Assembly (NCBI GenBank): GCA_003209165.1
Contig: QCSL01000003.1
Coordinates: forward strand, 1-64,000
DNA from: Synechococcus sp. AG-670-B23
GTDB taxonomy: Bacteria > Cyanobacteriota > Cyanobacteriia > PCC-6307 > Cyanobiaceae
Direction: 5' to 3'
Length of the DNA: 64,000 nucleotides
Shown here: piece by piece, positions 55,042 to 63,467 of the stretch
How positions within the stretch are numbered: position 1 is the stretch's first letter
Layout of the letters: each line of letters begins with the position of its first letter
The notes under the pieces: model-generated
What the model saw: only the letters and a program-made list of their open reading frames with translations
What the model was told of the DNA's origin: nothing
Databases searched by the model: none
Program-made: the position numbers and the translations under genes

Positions 55042-55704
55042 TTGACCAATTCGTTCGCTGCGCGTTGGCAGGCTCTCCATGTTGACCGCCCTGCCTCATC
55101 AAGGCTTCTGGCCATCAGCAAGGGGCACCCGGCAGCGTCAGTACGTTGCGTTGCAGACCTTGGTCAATGTGATTTCGGGGAAAGCCGCGTCCAGGAGGCT
55201 CTACCTAAGCAAAAGGAATTAGTCGATCTGAAGTTGCGCTGGCATTTCATCGGGCGCCTGCAGAGCAACAAAGTGCGGCCCGTAGTGAAGGCCTTCGATG
55301 TTATTCACTCGGTGGATTCCTTTGCCCTGGCTGAACGGGTGTCGCGCATCGCCGTGGAGGAGTCCCGTCAGCCTGAAGTGCTGCTCCAGGTGAAACTCCG
55401 CCCCGACCCCAGCAAAGGGGGGTTGTCGGCCGATGAGCTCGGCGCCATCTGGCCAGACCTGCAGGCTCTGCCCGGGTTGCGGATTTCGGGTCTGATGACC
55501 ATGGCACCGCTCGACATGGCAGCCCAGCAGCGCAAGGCGTTGTTTTCTGACTGCCGTGCCCTGGCGGATCGGCTCGCCTTGGCGGAGTGCTCGATGGGAA
55601 TGAGCACCGACTGGAGGGAGGCTGCAGAAGCCGGCAGCACGTGGCTCAGGATCGGCTCGGCACTGTTCGGCCCGAGGTTGGTGTCAACAGACTCTGGGAA
55701 TTGA
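55042..55704 (+). CDS. pipY: PipY/YggS-family PLP-binding protein
   Basis: 220 residues from TTG at 55042 (the frame is open to 54982 inside pipX). PLP-binding YggS fold: LLAISKGHP with the PLP lysine, DFGESRVQEALPK, LRWHFIGRLQSNKVRP, GLSADELGAI, SMGMSTDWREAAEAG, WLRIGSALFGPR. The family keeps vitamin B6 and amino-acid pools in balance. The pipX-pipY pair is a known cyanobacterial operon. Confidence 0.92.
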   Translation: MTNSFAARWQALHVDRPASSRLLAISKGHPAASVRCVADLGQCDFGESRVQEALPKQKELVDLKLRWHFIGRLQSNKVRPVVKAFDVIHSVDSFALAERVSRIAVEESRQPEVLLQVKLRPDPSKGGLSADELGAIWPDLQALPGLRISGLMTMAPLDMAAQQRKALFSDCRALADRLALAECSMGMSTDWREAAEAGSTWLRIGSALFGPRLVSTDSGN

Positions 55705-55779
55705 CTTGCCCCGCCGCAGCGAAAACGGTATCCAGGGACATGGTTTTCTAACCACATCCAGACCGAGAGGAATCCCAAG

Positions 55780-56346
55780 GTGTCGCTGATCTCCCGTCTC
55801 CGTGCCGTCGTCGCTGGCGATGACTATCTCGATGGCGAATTGGATGACTTCGCCTACGACGACGAGCAAGATGATCAGGACCAGCGGGCCATGCAGGCAG
55901 ATGGTGGTGCGTTGGCAACCATCGGTGACTCCAACCCGTTTGATCTCGGTGGTGATCTGCCTGGATCTAACGTGATCGGCATGCCCGGCATCAGCCAAGC
56001 TGCGTCCGAGGTGAATGTGATGGAACCCCGCAGCTTCGATGAAATGCCTCGGGCCATTCAGGCTCTGAGGGAGCGCAAGACCGTCATCCTCAATCTCACG
56101 ATGATGGAGCCTGACCAGGCACAACGTGCAGTTGACTTCGTCGCTGGTGGCACCTTCGCGATTGATGGTCACCAGGAGCGCGTCGGCGAGAGCATCTTCC
56201 TGTTCGCCCCCAGCTGCGTCACCGTCACCAATATGGGTCAAGACGAAGCATCAGCTCCAACGGTGGTAAGCCGTGAGGTCGATGTAGCGGACGTCGACGA
56301 ATCCTCCAGTGCACCGTCGCCTGCCTGGGGAGCCGCCGCTCTCTGA
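55780..56346 (+). CDS. sepF: Cell division protein SepF
   Basis: 188 residues. An N-terminal segment [20 protein letters not shown] with an acidic linker leads to the conserved C-terminal SepF domain (about 85-165): [40 protein letters not shown], and [20 protein letters not shown]. SepF anchors and bundles FtsZ in cyanobacteria (Cdv2). It is followed by proC 8 bases later. Confidence 0.95.
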   Translation: MSLISRLRAVVAGDDYLDGELDDFAYDDEQDDQDQRAMQADGGALATIGDSNPFDLGGDLPGSNVIGMPGISQAASEVNVMEPRSFDEMPRAIQALRERKTVILNLTMMEPDQAQRAVDFVAGGTFAIDGHQERVGESIFLFAPSCVTVTNMGQDEASAPTVVSREVDVADVDESSSAPSPAWGAAAL

Positions 56347-56354
56347 ACGTCTCC

Positions 56355-57167
56355 GTGCAGCCCGCTTTCGGTGTGATCGGCCTGGGCCGCATGGCTCAAG
56401 CCCTTGTGATCCCTCTCTTGGAGAGTGGGCGGATTCGGGCCGACCAGCTGTTAGCTGTTGTTGGAGGTTCCGGCTCCCTCGGGCAACGTCGTCAGGCCTT
56501 ACCAGCTGGTATCAGCTTGGTGGCCGCAGACGATCCTTCAGCCCAACGGGTCTGGACGGCGCCGGTGCAGCTGCTTGCGGTGAAGCCGCAGCAATTGGAC
56601 GCCGTTGCTGCAGCTGCTGGACCAATTATTGGTCAACCGCTGCTGATCTCTGTGTTGGCGGGGGTGTCTCTAGCGCGCTTGCAGTATTTGTTTCCCGGTC
56701 ATCGCTGTGTGCGGGCGGTGCCCAACACCCCTGCGCTGGTGGGAGCTGGTTTGACGGCTCTGGCCTGGGGCGAATGGATCGAGCAAGGGCAAAGGGACCA
56801 GGTGCGTCAGCTGTTCTCCGAGGTGGGGGAAGTTCTGGAGCTGGCTGAAGCCAAGCTAGATGCCTTTTTAGCTCTCACCTCTTCAGGTCCTGCCTTTGTG
56901 GCCCTGGTGGCAGAAGCCATGGCCGATGGAGCTGTTGCAGCCGGTTTGCCTAGGGATCTGGCCTTGCGGCTTAGTCACCGCACCCTTGCTGGAACGGCTG
57001 AGCTGCTGGACCGTTGCGATTTGCATCCTGCTCAGCTCAAAGACATGGTCACCTCACCAGGGGGGACCACGATCGCCGGTGTCCGTGCCTTGGAACGCAT
57101 TGGTCTGCGCTCCGCCTTGATTGAGGCGGTTGTCGCGGCTGCAGAACGCAGTCGAGAGCTGGCTTAG
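56355..57167 (+). CDS. proC: Pyrroline-5-carboxylate reductase
   Basis: 270 residues, start GTG at 56355. NAD(P)H enzyme for the last step of proline synthesis. GVIGLGRMAQALVIPLL, LLAVKPQQLDAV, CVRAVPNTPALVGAGLTALA and ALTSSGPAFVALVAEAMADG, followed by DMVTSPGGTTIAGVRALE, fit the family. The stop overlaps the convergent cobI stop by 4 bases. Confidence 0.95.
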   Translation: MQPAFGVIGLGRMAQALVIPLLESGRIRADQLLAVVGGSGSLGQRRQALPAGISLVAADDPSAQRVWTAPVQLLAVKPQQLDAVAAAAGPIIGQPLLISVLAGVSLARLQYLFPGHRCVRAVPNTPALVGAGLTALAWGEWIEQGQRDQVRQLFSEVGEVLELAEAKLDAFLALTSSGPAFVALVAEAMADGAVAAGLPRDLALRLSHRTLAGTAELLDRCDLHPAQLKDMVTSPGGTTIAGVRALERIGLRSALIEAVVAAAERSRELA

Positions 57168-57874
57168 GGCAACACCTCCGGCCATCCCTGACGGATAAGT
57201 AGCAGGGAGAAGTAGGGGCGGGGTTCGGCCTCAACAGCATCCGCAGGACAGATCTGCTGGTCGGGCCAGCCGACCCGTTCGGCGAACAGCGCTTGATCCA
57301 GCAAGCGGCGCTGCTTCAGTAGCGGTTGCACCCAACTCCAGCGTCGACCCAGCTTCAGCAGGGCTAGAACCTGCCCCGCTGCCGCAGCGGTGTCCAGCAC
57401 CTGCTCCAGTTCCTCAGGAGTGTCGGGACAGGGGCGTAACAGCAGTTGGTCTTGCTGCAGGGCGAGGGGCCAGAGGCCGGCAGCGGCAGCTGCTGAGCAG
57501 GAGGTGATGCCGGGAATCACGCTGATGGGACAGTCGGGCCAGGCCTGACGAAGGGCCAGCAGCACGTAGCTGCAGCTCGCAAACAAAGATGCATCTCCTT
57601 CGCAGAGCAGCGCCACCTGATGGCCGGAACGGATGGCCTGTTGCAGCTCTTGCGCCGCTGTTTCCCAGGCGGCCCGACGCGGTTCGGAGGCTTCAACCAT
57701 TGGGAATGACAGCGGCAGCCGCTGATGGTCGCTGCGGATCCAGGCGGTGGCGATTTTGGCGGCCATGCTGTTGCCCCCCGTATGTCCGACGGGGTAAGCC
57801 ACCACCTCCGCGCGGCGGATGGCTTCAACGGCGGCCAGGGTGAGCAGGGAAGGATCGCCGGGGCCGACTCCCAC
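57164..57874 (-). CDS. cobI: Precorrin-2 C20-methyltransferase
   Basis: SAM-dependent tetrapyrrole methyltransferase of cobalamin/pseudocobalamin synthesis. VGPGDPSLLTLAAVEAIRRA, VAYPVGHTGGNSMAAKIAT and VIPGITSCSAAAAAGLWPLA are the family motifs. GTG at 57874 is the nearest legal start, but the family begins a few residues earlier. The frame is open upstream (TTGGLTLV), with only CTG/ATC-type codons there. The true start may therefore be a non-standard codon near 57908. Confidence 0.87.
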   Translation of the reverse strand: MGVGPGDPSLLTLAAVEAIRRAEVVAYPVGHTGGNSMAAKIATAWIRSDHQRLPLSFPMVEASEPRRAAWETAAQELQQAIRSGHQVALLCEGDASLFASCSYVLLALRQAWPDCPISVIPGITSCSAAAAAGLWPLALQQDQLLLRPCPDTPEELEQVLDTAAAAGQVLALLKLGRRWSWVQPLLKQRRLLDQALFAERVGWPDQQICPADAVEAEPRPYFSLLLIRQGWPEVLP

Positions 57875-57942
57875 CAGCGTGAGACCCCCAGTCGTGGTGG
57901 GATCGATGATGGTCAGCAGTCGATGCGCCCGGGGTCCAGACG

Positions 57943-58503
57943 ATGAGTCGTCTCAGCATCTTTCCAGACGAAACCGCAACCAATACCCCGGACGGGCTTG
58001 TGCTCCAGCTGGACAGCCGCGATCCAGCGGTGATTCAGGCGGAGCTCAGCCGTCGGGGCATCGGATTTGAACATTGGCCAGCGGAGCAGGGCCTGCCAGA
58101 GGGTGCCGATCAGGCCAGCATCCTTGAGGCCTATGCCGGCGCAATTGCTCGGGTTCAATGCGATGGCGGCTACGCCACGGTCGATGCGATTCGGATGACC
58201 CCGGATCATCACGATCGTGAGCTCCTGCGCCGCAAGTTCCTGGAGGAGCACACCCATGCCGAAGACGAAGTTCGCTTCTTTGTGGAAGGGAGCGGCTTGT
58301 TTGTGCTGCACATTGGTTCCGAGGTGCTCAGCGTTCTGTGCGAAAGGGGGGATTTGATGCGGGTCCCTGCGGGGACCCGGCACTGGTTTGATATGGGCCC
58401 GCAGCCCCTGTTTTGTGCTGTGCGTTGGTTCAATAACCCCGAGGGCTGGGTCGCGCGGTACACCGGAAGCAGCATCGCTCAGCGTTTTCCAAGGCTTGAC
58501 TGA
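57943..58503 (+). CDS. mtnD: Acireductone dioxygenase
   Basis: 186 residues, cupin-fold metalloenzyme of the methionine salvage pathway. Metal site HTHAEDEVRFFVEG (HxHxxxxE type), then GDLMRVPAGTRHWFDMG with the second His. No other salvage genes are beside it. It is divergent from cobI with a 68-base gap and followed closely by a broken small gene. Confidence 0.94.
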   Translation: MSRLSIFPDETATNTPDGLVLQLDSRDPAVIQAELSRRGIGFEHWPAEQGLPEGADQASILEAYAGAIARVQCDGGYATVDAIRMTPDHHDRELLRRKFLEEHTHAEDEVRFFVEGSGLFVLHIGSEVLSVLCERGDLMRVPAGTRHWFDMGPQPLFCAVRWFNNPEGWVARYTGSSIAQRFPRLD

Positions 58504-58523
58504 GGGGCTCTCAGGGCATCTTG

Positions 58524-58877
58524 ATGCGCTTCCACCGCTTCTTTGTTGCGCTGCTGCCTGGTCTGTTCCTGGCAGCACCCATCGCTTTTGCTGCCGAGGA
58601 TGTTCCCTTGGCACCCGAGGCTCAACGGCGGGTTGCCGTGGTGGTGCTGGCCCGCAGAATTCGCGGATATTCCGCTATGGCCAAGGCCAGCAGCGACTGT
58701 CAGGTCGAGAGGGGTCGTCTTTCGCGCGGCTAGGCCAAGCAATCCCTGGCCATCGCGCTAGAAGAGTTGGGCATCAGTCGGGGCGTGCTGGGGAATCCCC
58801 TGGTGGTCGCCGTCAGCCCTCGCCTTCAGCGCCTGCTGGATGACAGGTGTGTTCTGGATCCCATGAAGGAGGCTTAA
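58524..58877 (+). pseudogene. Small secreted protein interrupted by an in-frame TAG
   Basis: ATG at 58524 gives a clear signal peptide (RFHRFFVALLPGLFLAAPIA, then FA) and about 48 more residues before TAG (58731-58733). The same frame then continues open as AKQSLAIALEELGISRGVLG and NPLVVAVSPRLQRLLDDRCV to a TAA at 58877. The continuation is protein-like. With the TAG ignored it would be a small secreted protein of about 117 residues. No family recognised. A sequencing error or readthrough are alternatives. Confidence 0.65.
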
Positions 58878-59004
58878 GCGCTGCAGCTTGCTGAAAACGA
58901 ACTCTGAGGCTTTTCTCGAGTTGGGTCTCAAAGGGTCACGGTGAGAGCGCTAGTTTCTATTTTCTCAGTGAATAAAACCGCCCATAGGGTTCCAGCCTTT
59001 TGGT

Positions 59005-59554
59005 TTGGCTTATGTGGTAGTTCGGTCTTGTCTCGCGCTGAAGCTGCTGGCGCTGTTGGCAGTGCCCTGTTCTGCGGCTGAGATGGATCTGGCCTCTGCA
59101 TCCACCTCTCAATCGACGGATGAGTCGGTCTTGGTGCTGAACCTCACCACGCGATCACTCCCGCGCACAGGCGATCCCATCTGGAGTCTGCGTCTTGAAA
59201 CTCCGGGCAAGCCTGTGCAGCACTTCGATGCCGTTAGTGGTCGGGCCTACCTTCAGAACGCCGGTCGCCATCGTTCCGGCACCCGTGTGCCGCTTCCTGC
59301 CGGTCGCTCAGCCTTGGACCTGTGGAGCCCCTGGGTCCTGCTGATCCGAGTGATCTCGGGCCGATCTGTATCGGGATTTCACCGCAGTTCCCCACTTGTC
59401 GAGGCCATTTTGGCATTCATCTCGACCCCAGTGCTAACCGCAATGCCAAAAGTGACAAGCTGGGCTGTGTTGGCTTGATTCGCTGGGACCATATGCAGGC
59501 TCTGGCGGGTCTTGTGCAGCGCCTTAATGTCCAAAGATTGGTGATGAGGGGGAT
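59005..59554 (+). pseudogene. Frameshifted secreted L,D-transpeptidase-like protein
   Basis: TTG at 59005 starts a secreted-looking protein (VVVRSCLALKLLALLAVPCS, then AAE) that reads VLVLNLTTRSLPRTGDPIWS and GTRVPLPAGR. At about 59307-59309 a one-base deletion shifts the frame. The other frame continues SLGPVEPLGPADPSDLG, GHFGIHLDPSANRNAKSDK and LGCVGL. His-x(n)-Gly-Cys is a YkuD-like catalytic pattern, so the parent was probably a peptidoglycan-modifying enzyme. The end is uncertain because the second frame runs into the next gene. The 127-base gap 58878-59004 holds no other feature. Confidence 0.65.
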
Positions 59555-60073
59555 ATGTTCTCAGATTGGGGCTTCAGTTGGGGCGGCTGGTTGGACAACC
59601 GTCGGGGTGAGTGGTGGCTGCTGGTCCAGCTACTGCTGATCACGGCCCATCTGCTGCCGGTCTGGCCCGCTCCGGCAAGCTTCGGGGTCTCGATGTGGCC
59701 CCAGCCCTTATTTGGGTTGGGCTTGCTGCTGCTGGCTTTTGGCCTGTTTCGGGCAATCGAGGCATTTCGTTGCCTTGGGGCCAGCCTTTCGCCGCTGCCG
59801 GCGCCCAAGCCGTCGAATCAGCTGATCGCCACGGGCGCATATGCCATCTGCCGACATCCCTTATACCGGGCTGTTTTGCAGTGTTCTGCAGGAGTGGTAC
59901 TAACCACAGGCAGCTTGCTGCATCTGTTGCTGTTGTTCAGCCTTGCTGTGGTGCTGCGGGGCAAAGCCCGCTTAGAGGAGCAGGGTTTAAGGGCGGTGCA
60001 TCCGGATTACGGCCAATACGCCACTGACACTCCGGCGATTGTGGGCTGGGTTCCTGGGTTGGATTGGCGCTGA
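59555..60073 (+). CDS. Isoprenylcysteine carboxyl methyltransferase/PEMT-family membrane protein
   Basis: 172 residues with about four hydrophobic helices. The C-terminal half has the ICMT/PEMT SAM-site pattern LIATGAYAICRHPLYRAVLQ and ARLEEQGLRAVHPDYGQYA. Substrates of bacterial members vary (lipids or isoprenoids) and are not known here. It starts just after the decayed transpeptidase-like gene and is convergent with the DgdA-like gene. Confidence 0.85.
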   Translation: MFSDWGFSWGGWLDNRRGEWWLLVQLLLITAHLLPVWPAPASFGVSMWPQPLFGLGLLLLAFGLFRAIEAFRCLGASLSPLPAPKPSNQLIATGAYAICRHPLYRAVLQCSAGVVLTTGSLLHLLLLFSLAVVLRGKARLEEQGLRAVHPDYGQYATDTPAIVGWVPGLDWR

Positions 60074-60076
60074 GGG

Positions 60077-60100
60077 GCAGGGTTCAGGCAGCAACCCTGC
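60077..60100. terminator. Hairpin between convergent genes
   Basis: GCAGGGTT (60077-60084) pairs with AACCCTGC (60093-60100) around an 8-base loop, between the end of the methyltransferase and the end of the DgdA-like gene. It is GC-rich with weak flanking T-runs and could serve both strands. Confidence 0.4.
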
Positions 60101-61253
60101 TTGTCAGCATCAGGTCAGCGTAGAGCTGTTCTAAGGCATCGATGTTGCTTGAAATCGTGTAGCGCTCCAAGGCACGGATGCGGGCTGCGCGGCCTAATTC
60201 CTTCGTCAGCACAGGCTGGTCTCTGAGCACCGGCAGCAGCGTTCGCAACTGGGTGGTGACGCCCTGGGTGCTCAGCACGATCCCCGCCCCCTGCTCCAGC
60301 ACTTCGCCATCTGCACCGGCATCTGTGGCCACGCATGCTGTTCCGGTGGCCATCGCCTCCAGTAAGGCCAGCGAGAGGCCCTCCACGAGGCTCGGCAGGA
60401 TGAACACTTCAGCGCACTGAAGCAGGGCAACCCGGGTGTCCAAGTCCGGCTCATGGCCCCACCAGAGGATCCGATCGTCGTTGAACTGGTTCATCAGGCT
60501 GTTGCGCAGCGGGCCGTCGCCGACGATCACCAACCGACAGCCCTCCGGTGAGACAAGGCGCCAGGCCCTCAGAAGGGCCTCGACGTTCTTTTCCGTCGCC
60601 AGGCGCCCCATGTAGAGGACGATCCGTTCCCGGCCCAGTCGTTGGCGCACCTGTTGATGCATTAGCGAAAGGGTGCCGGGAGGTGTGGGGCACCAGCGGT
60701 CGGTATCCACACCATTGGGAATCACCGTCAGACGGTCGTCAGGAACGCCGAGGCGCTCGAGAAAATCCGCCTGGAGCTGTGAAAACACGATCACACGGTC
60801 GTAGCGGGCCAGGGCTGGTGCATACAGCTGGTATGTGAGCTGCTGGGTTCCTGCCGTGAGGTTGCGTAGCCCTGCATCGAAGGGGGGGTGAAAGGTGGCC
60901 ACCAGGGGGACGCCTAGCTGCTGACAGAGTTCCGGCAGGCGGAAGTCCAGGGGGGAAAGGGTGAGGCTGGCGTGCACCAGGTCTGGCTGCAGCCGCTCGA
61001 GGGATTCCCTCAACTCCCGTTGCGCCCCAGGGGAGGGGATTGTGTAAACCTGCGATTTGACCAGATAGGGCAGGCTGACATCGGGATCGTTTGCCAGTAG
61101 TGAGGTGTTGTCGCGCTCGGGGCTGCGCGGGTTATCGAAATGGATGAAGTGCACCTGGTGCCCGCGTTTGCGCAGCGCTTCTGTGGTGCTGATCCCGTAG
61201 GACACATTCCCGCAGAAGGGGGACTTCTTGCCGAGCCACGCAATCTGCGCCAA
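60084..61253 (-). CDS. dgdA: GT4 glycosyltransferase, DgdA-like (digalactosyldiacylglycerol synthase)
   Basis: 389 residues. AWLGKKSPFCGNVSYGISTT, VHFIHFDNP, DLVHASLTLSPLDFRLPELC, VIPNGVDTDRW, VLYMGRLATEKNVEALLRAW and FILPSLVEGLSLALLEAMAT show a GT-B enzyme of the GT4 family. The N-terminal KKSPFCGNV block resembles, from memory, cyanobacterial DgdA (Synechocystis slr1508), which adds the second galactose to make DGDG, a thylakoid lipid. The family is certain; the DgdA assignment rests on that recognition. Confidence 0.78.
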   Translation of the reverse strand: MAQIAWLGKKSPFCGNVSYGISTTEALRKRGHQVHFIHFDNPRSPERDNTSLLANDPDVSLPYLVKSQVYTIPSPGAQRELRESLERLQPDLVHASLTLSPLDFRLPELCQQLGVPLVATFHPPFDAGLRNLTAGTQQLTYQLYAPALARYDRVIVFSQLQADFLERLGVPDDRLTVIPNGVDTDRWCPTPPGTLSLMHQQVRQRLGRERIVLYMGRLATEKNVEALLRAWRLVSPEGCRLVIVGDGPLRNSLMNQFNDDRILWWGHEPDLDTRVALLQCAEVFILPSLVEGLSLALLEAMATGTACVATDAGADGEVLEQGAGIVLSTQGVTTQLRTLLPVLRDQPVLTKELGRAARIRALERYTISSNIDALEQLYADLMLTSRVAA

Positions 61254-61285
61254 GGGTGTTGGGCCTCCTCAGGCGAACCGGCAAA

Positions 61286-62665
61286 TTAGCAGCGTTGCCA
61301 CGGCCGTTCGATCAACGCCGCCCCCAACGCCAATCCAGCCAGCAGCAAAAGCACAGGTTGAAGGCCGATGCTGCTCACCAAGGTGCCCGCCAGTACTAGC
61401 GGCAGACTCAGGGCGATGTTGATCAGGTTGTTCTGGAGTCCGAACACCTTGCCGCGCTCGGTTTCGGGTGTTTCCTCTTGAATCGTGGTCTGCGCTGGAA
61501 TCGCCACCAGAGCTGCCCCGATGCCGAGGATCCCGCAGAGGCTCAGGGTGAAGACAAGGGATCCCCTCAGTTGGCTGAGGAGTACTAAGGTCCAGGTAAT
61601 GGTGCCTAGGCCTGTCGCCGTGAGTCTGCGGCGGCTGAACCGATGGCCCAGCTGGGCCATCACCACAGCTCCTGTCGCCATGCCCATACCGCTCATGGCC
61701 AGCAGGGCGCCAAATCCTGAGGGCCCTAGGTTGTCGATGAGTGCAGCCAGCTGGAGCGCCAACACGTAGAGCGCCGCCAACAGGCTGTAGAGCAGCACCA
61801 GATGAATCATGGCGCCCCGGACCGATGGGACCCGGCGCAGCACCTGCAGTCCTTCACCGATCTCCGTCCACACCGAGGTGTTGGAGGCGGGCTTGGGGGC
61901 TTCCTGGAGCTTCAGGCGCGACAGGCTGAGGGCCGCGAGGCCGTAACAGAGCGGAAGCAGCACAAATTCGCCGCCATCGATGCCGAGGGTCGCCAGGCTG
62001 CTGTGCAGGCCGCGAAGAATCGGTTCCCCCAGCGCGAAGCCAAGGATCGTGGCTCCCATGCTGGTGGCCTGATAGAGGGAATTGGCTGCCAGGAGGTGTT
62101 CACCCGGCACCACCACAGGAATGGTGGCCTGTTCCGATGGGGCGAAAAACTGGGTCAGGATCGACTCCATGAAGGTCATTCCAACCAGGCCCCAATAGCC
62201 CCAGGGGAGACCTAGCCAGATGGGCCCTGGCAGCAGACAAAGCGGCGCAAATACCACCAGTAGGGCACGGATGGCATTGCTGGCGACCATAACCCGACGC
62301 TTGGGCCAGCGGTCAGCCCAAACCCCAGCGACAGTTCCCAGCAGCATGGCCGGGATGGTGTTGGCCACAAAGATCCCTGTGGCCAGCAGGGTAATTACTT
62401 GTGTGCGTGTGCTGATGTCCAGGCCGTAATCCGACGCCATCTCCGCAAGTACGCCACTCCCTTGACCCTTCAGCAGCAAGTTCTGATCGATCAGGAAGAC
62501 CATCAGCACGATGTAGAACTTGTCCGCCAGCTGGGAGAAGATCTGGCCCAGCCATAGCTTGCGGAAATCGTCTAGTCGCAGCACGGCTTCTAGGCCGCGC
62601 TTCCCATCGGGATTACTGCCGGTGGGCAGTGCGGGTTCAGGGGTGGTGAGGCTGGGTCCGCTCAA
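61286..62665 (-). CDS. Major facilitator superfamily (MFS) transporter
   Basis: 459 residues with about 12 hydrophobic helices. LWLGQIFSQLADKFYIVLMV at the start, GVWADRWPKRRVMVASNAIR (the MFS loop 2-3 motif) and ETERGKVFGLQNNLINIALS near the end. The substrate is unknown. It is 32 bases upstream of the DgdA-like gene on the same strand. Confidence 0.88.
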   Translation of the reverse strand: MSGPSLTTPEPALPTGSNPDGKRGLEAVLRLDDFRKLWLGQIFSQLADKFYIVLMVFLIDQNLLLKGQGSGVLAEMASDYGLDISTRTQVITLLATGIFVANTIPAMLLGTVAGVWADRWPKRRVMVASNAIRALLVVFAPLCLLPGPIWLGLPWGYWGLVGMTFMESILTQFFAPSEQATIPVVVPGEHLLAANSLYQATSMGATILGFALGEPILRGLHSSLATLGIDGGEFVLLPLCYGLAALSLSRLKLQEAPKPASNTSVWTEIGEGLQVLRRVPSVRGAMIHLVLLYSLLAALYVLALQLAALIDNLGPSGFGALLAMSGMGMATGAVVMAQLGHRFSRRRLTATGLGTITWTLVLLSQLRGSLVFTLSLCGILGIGAALVAIPAQTTIQEETPETERGKVFGLQNNLINIALSLPLVLAGTLVSSIGLQPVLLLLAGLALGAALIERPWQRC

Positions 62666-62693
62666 GGGGAAGTTGCATCGCGGCCATGATGGC

Positions 62694-63467
62694 TTACGCC
62701 CCTGCCAGCAGCGTCTCTCGCAGCATGGCCAGGGCTTTGCTGGGTCGGTTCAGATGCGTTCGGCTCCAGATCTCGATGACCCGGAGCAGCCGGCGCCATA
62801 CGGTGGGGGGACCCATCAGCTCACCGTCCTGGCGACGAGGCAGTTCGGCACGGGTCAGCCGTTGGAGCAGGGCCAGTTCGGATGCATTCAGCTGGATTGC
62901 TGCCCCAGGTTGCTCGTCGATTGCGAAGCCGTCCTGTGGCAGCAGGCTGCAGCGCCAGTCCCATTGACCCAGCGGCGGGTCCAGGGCATCGCCGCTCAGG
63001 CAGCAGGTCTGCAACGGCAGTCCATAACCGCCCAGGGTGAGCAGATGGATGCAGGCTTGGACTGTTCCGGCCAGCACCAGTTCCGGATGAGCTCGGTGTG
63101 CCTCCAGACGTTCGAGGTGCAGTTGCATGGTGGCCAGCAATCCCTCTACGGGGTCTTGGGCCGCCAGTTGAAGGCATAGGTCACAGAGAGCCTGCGCCGC
63201 AGCCAGGGTTTCCAGCTGCTCTCCGAGCCCGGAGAAACTACGCAGCACCCGCAGTTGTCGCACCCTGGCCAGACGACTGCGTCCTCCCACCTGCAGTTCC
63301 AACAGGGTGAGGGGGGCCGCGGCGGCCAGGCTGCTCTTGGGTCTGCGCGCTCCAGGAACGGCGAAGCGACTGACGCCTTCTGCATCACTGAGCAGGCTCA
63401 GTAGTCGGTCGTGCTCGCCGAGGGGCCCCACCTTGAGGGCGAGTCCGGTGAGGCGTCGTTCTGCCAT
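62694..63467 (-). CDS. recO: DNA repair protein RecO
   Basis: 257 residues. RecO loads RecA on SSB-coated DNA with RecR. The N-terminal OB fold reads LTGLALKVGPLGEHDRLLSL, and the helical part includes LQLHLERLEAHRAHPELVLA. Its ATG at 63467 directly abuts the deoC stop. The length is normal. Confidence 0.93.
   Translation of the reverse strand: MAERRLTGLALKVGPLGEHDRLLSLLSDAEGVSRFAVPGARRPKSSLAAAAPLTLLELQVGGRSRLARVRQLRVLRSFSGLGEQLETLAAAQALCDLCLQLAAQDPVEGLLATMQLHLERLEAHRAHPELVLAGTVQACIHLLTLGGYGLPLQTCCLSGDALDPPLGQWDWRCSLLPQDGFAIDEQPGAAIQLNASELALLQRLTRAELPRRQDGELMGPPTVWRRLLRVIEIWSRTHLNRPSKALAMLRETLLAGA

Noticed and set aside
57913..58614. 233-residue minus-strand frame opposite acireductone dioxygenase
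   Set aside because: Shadow of mtnD, which has the HxHxxxxE metal site.
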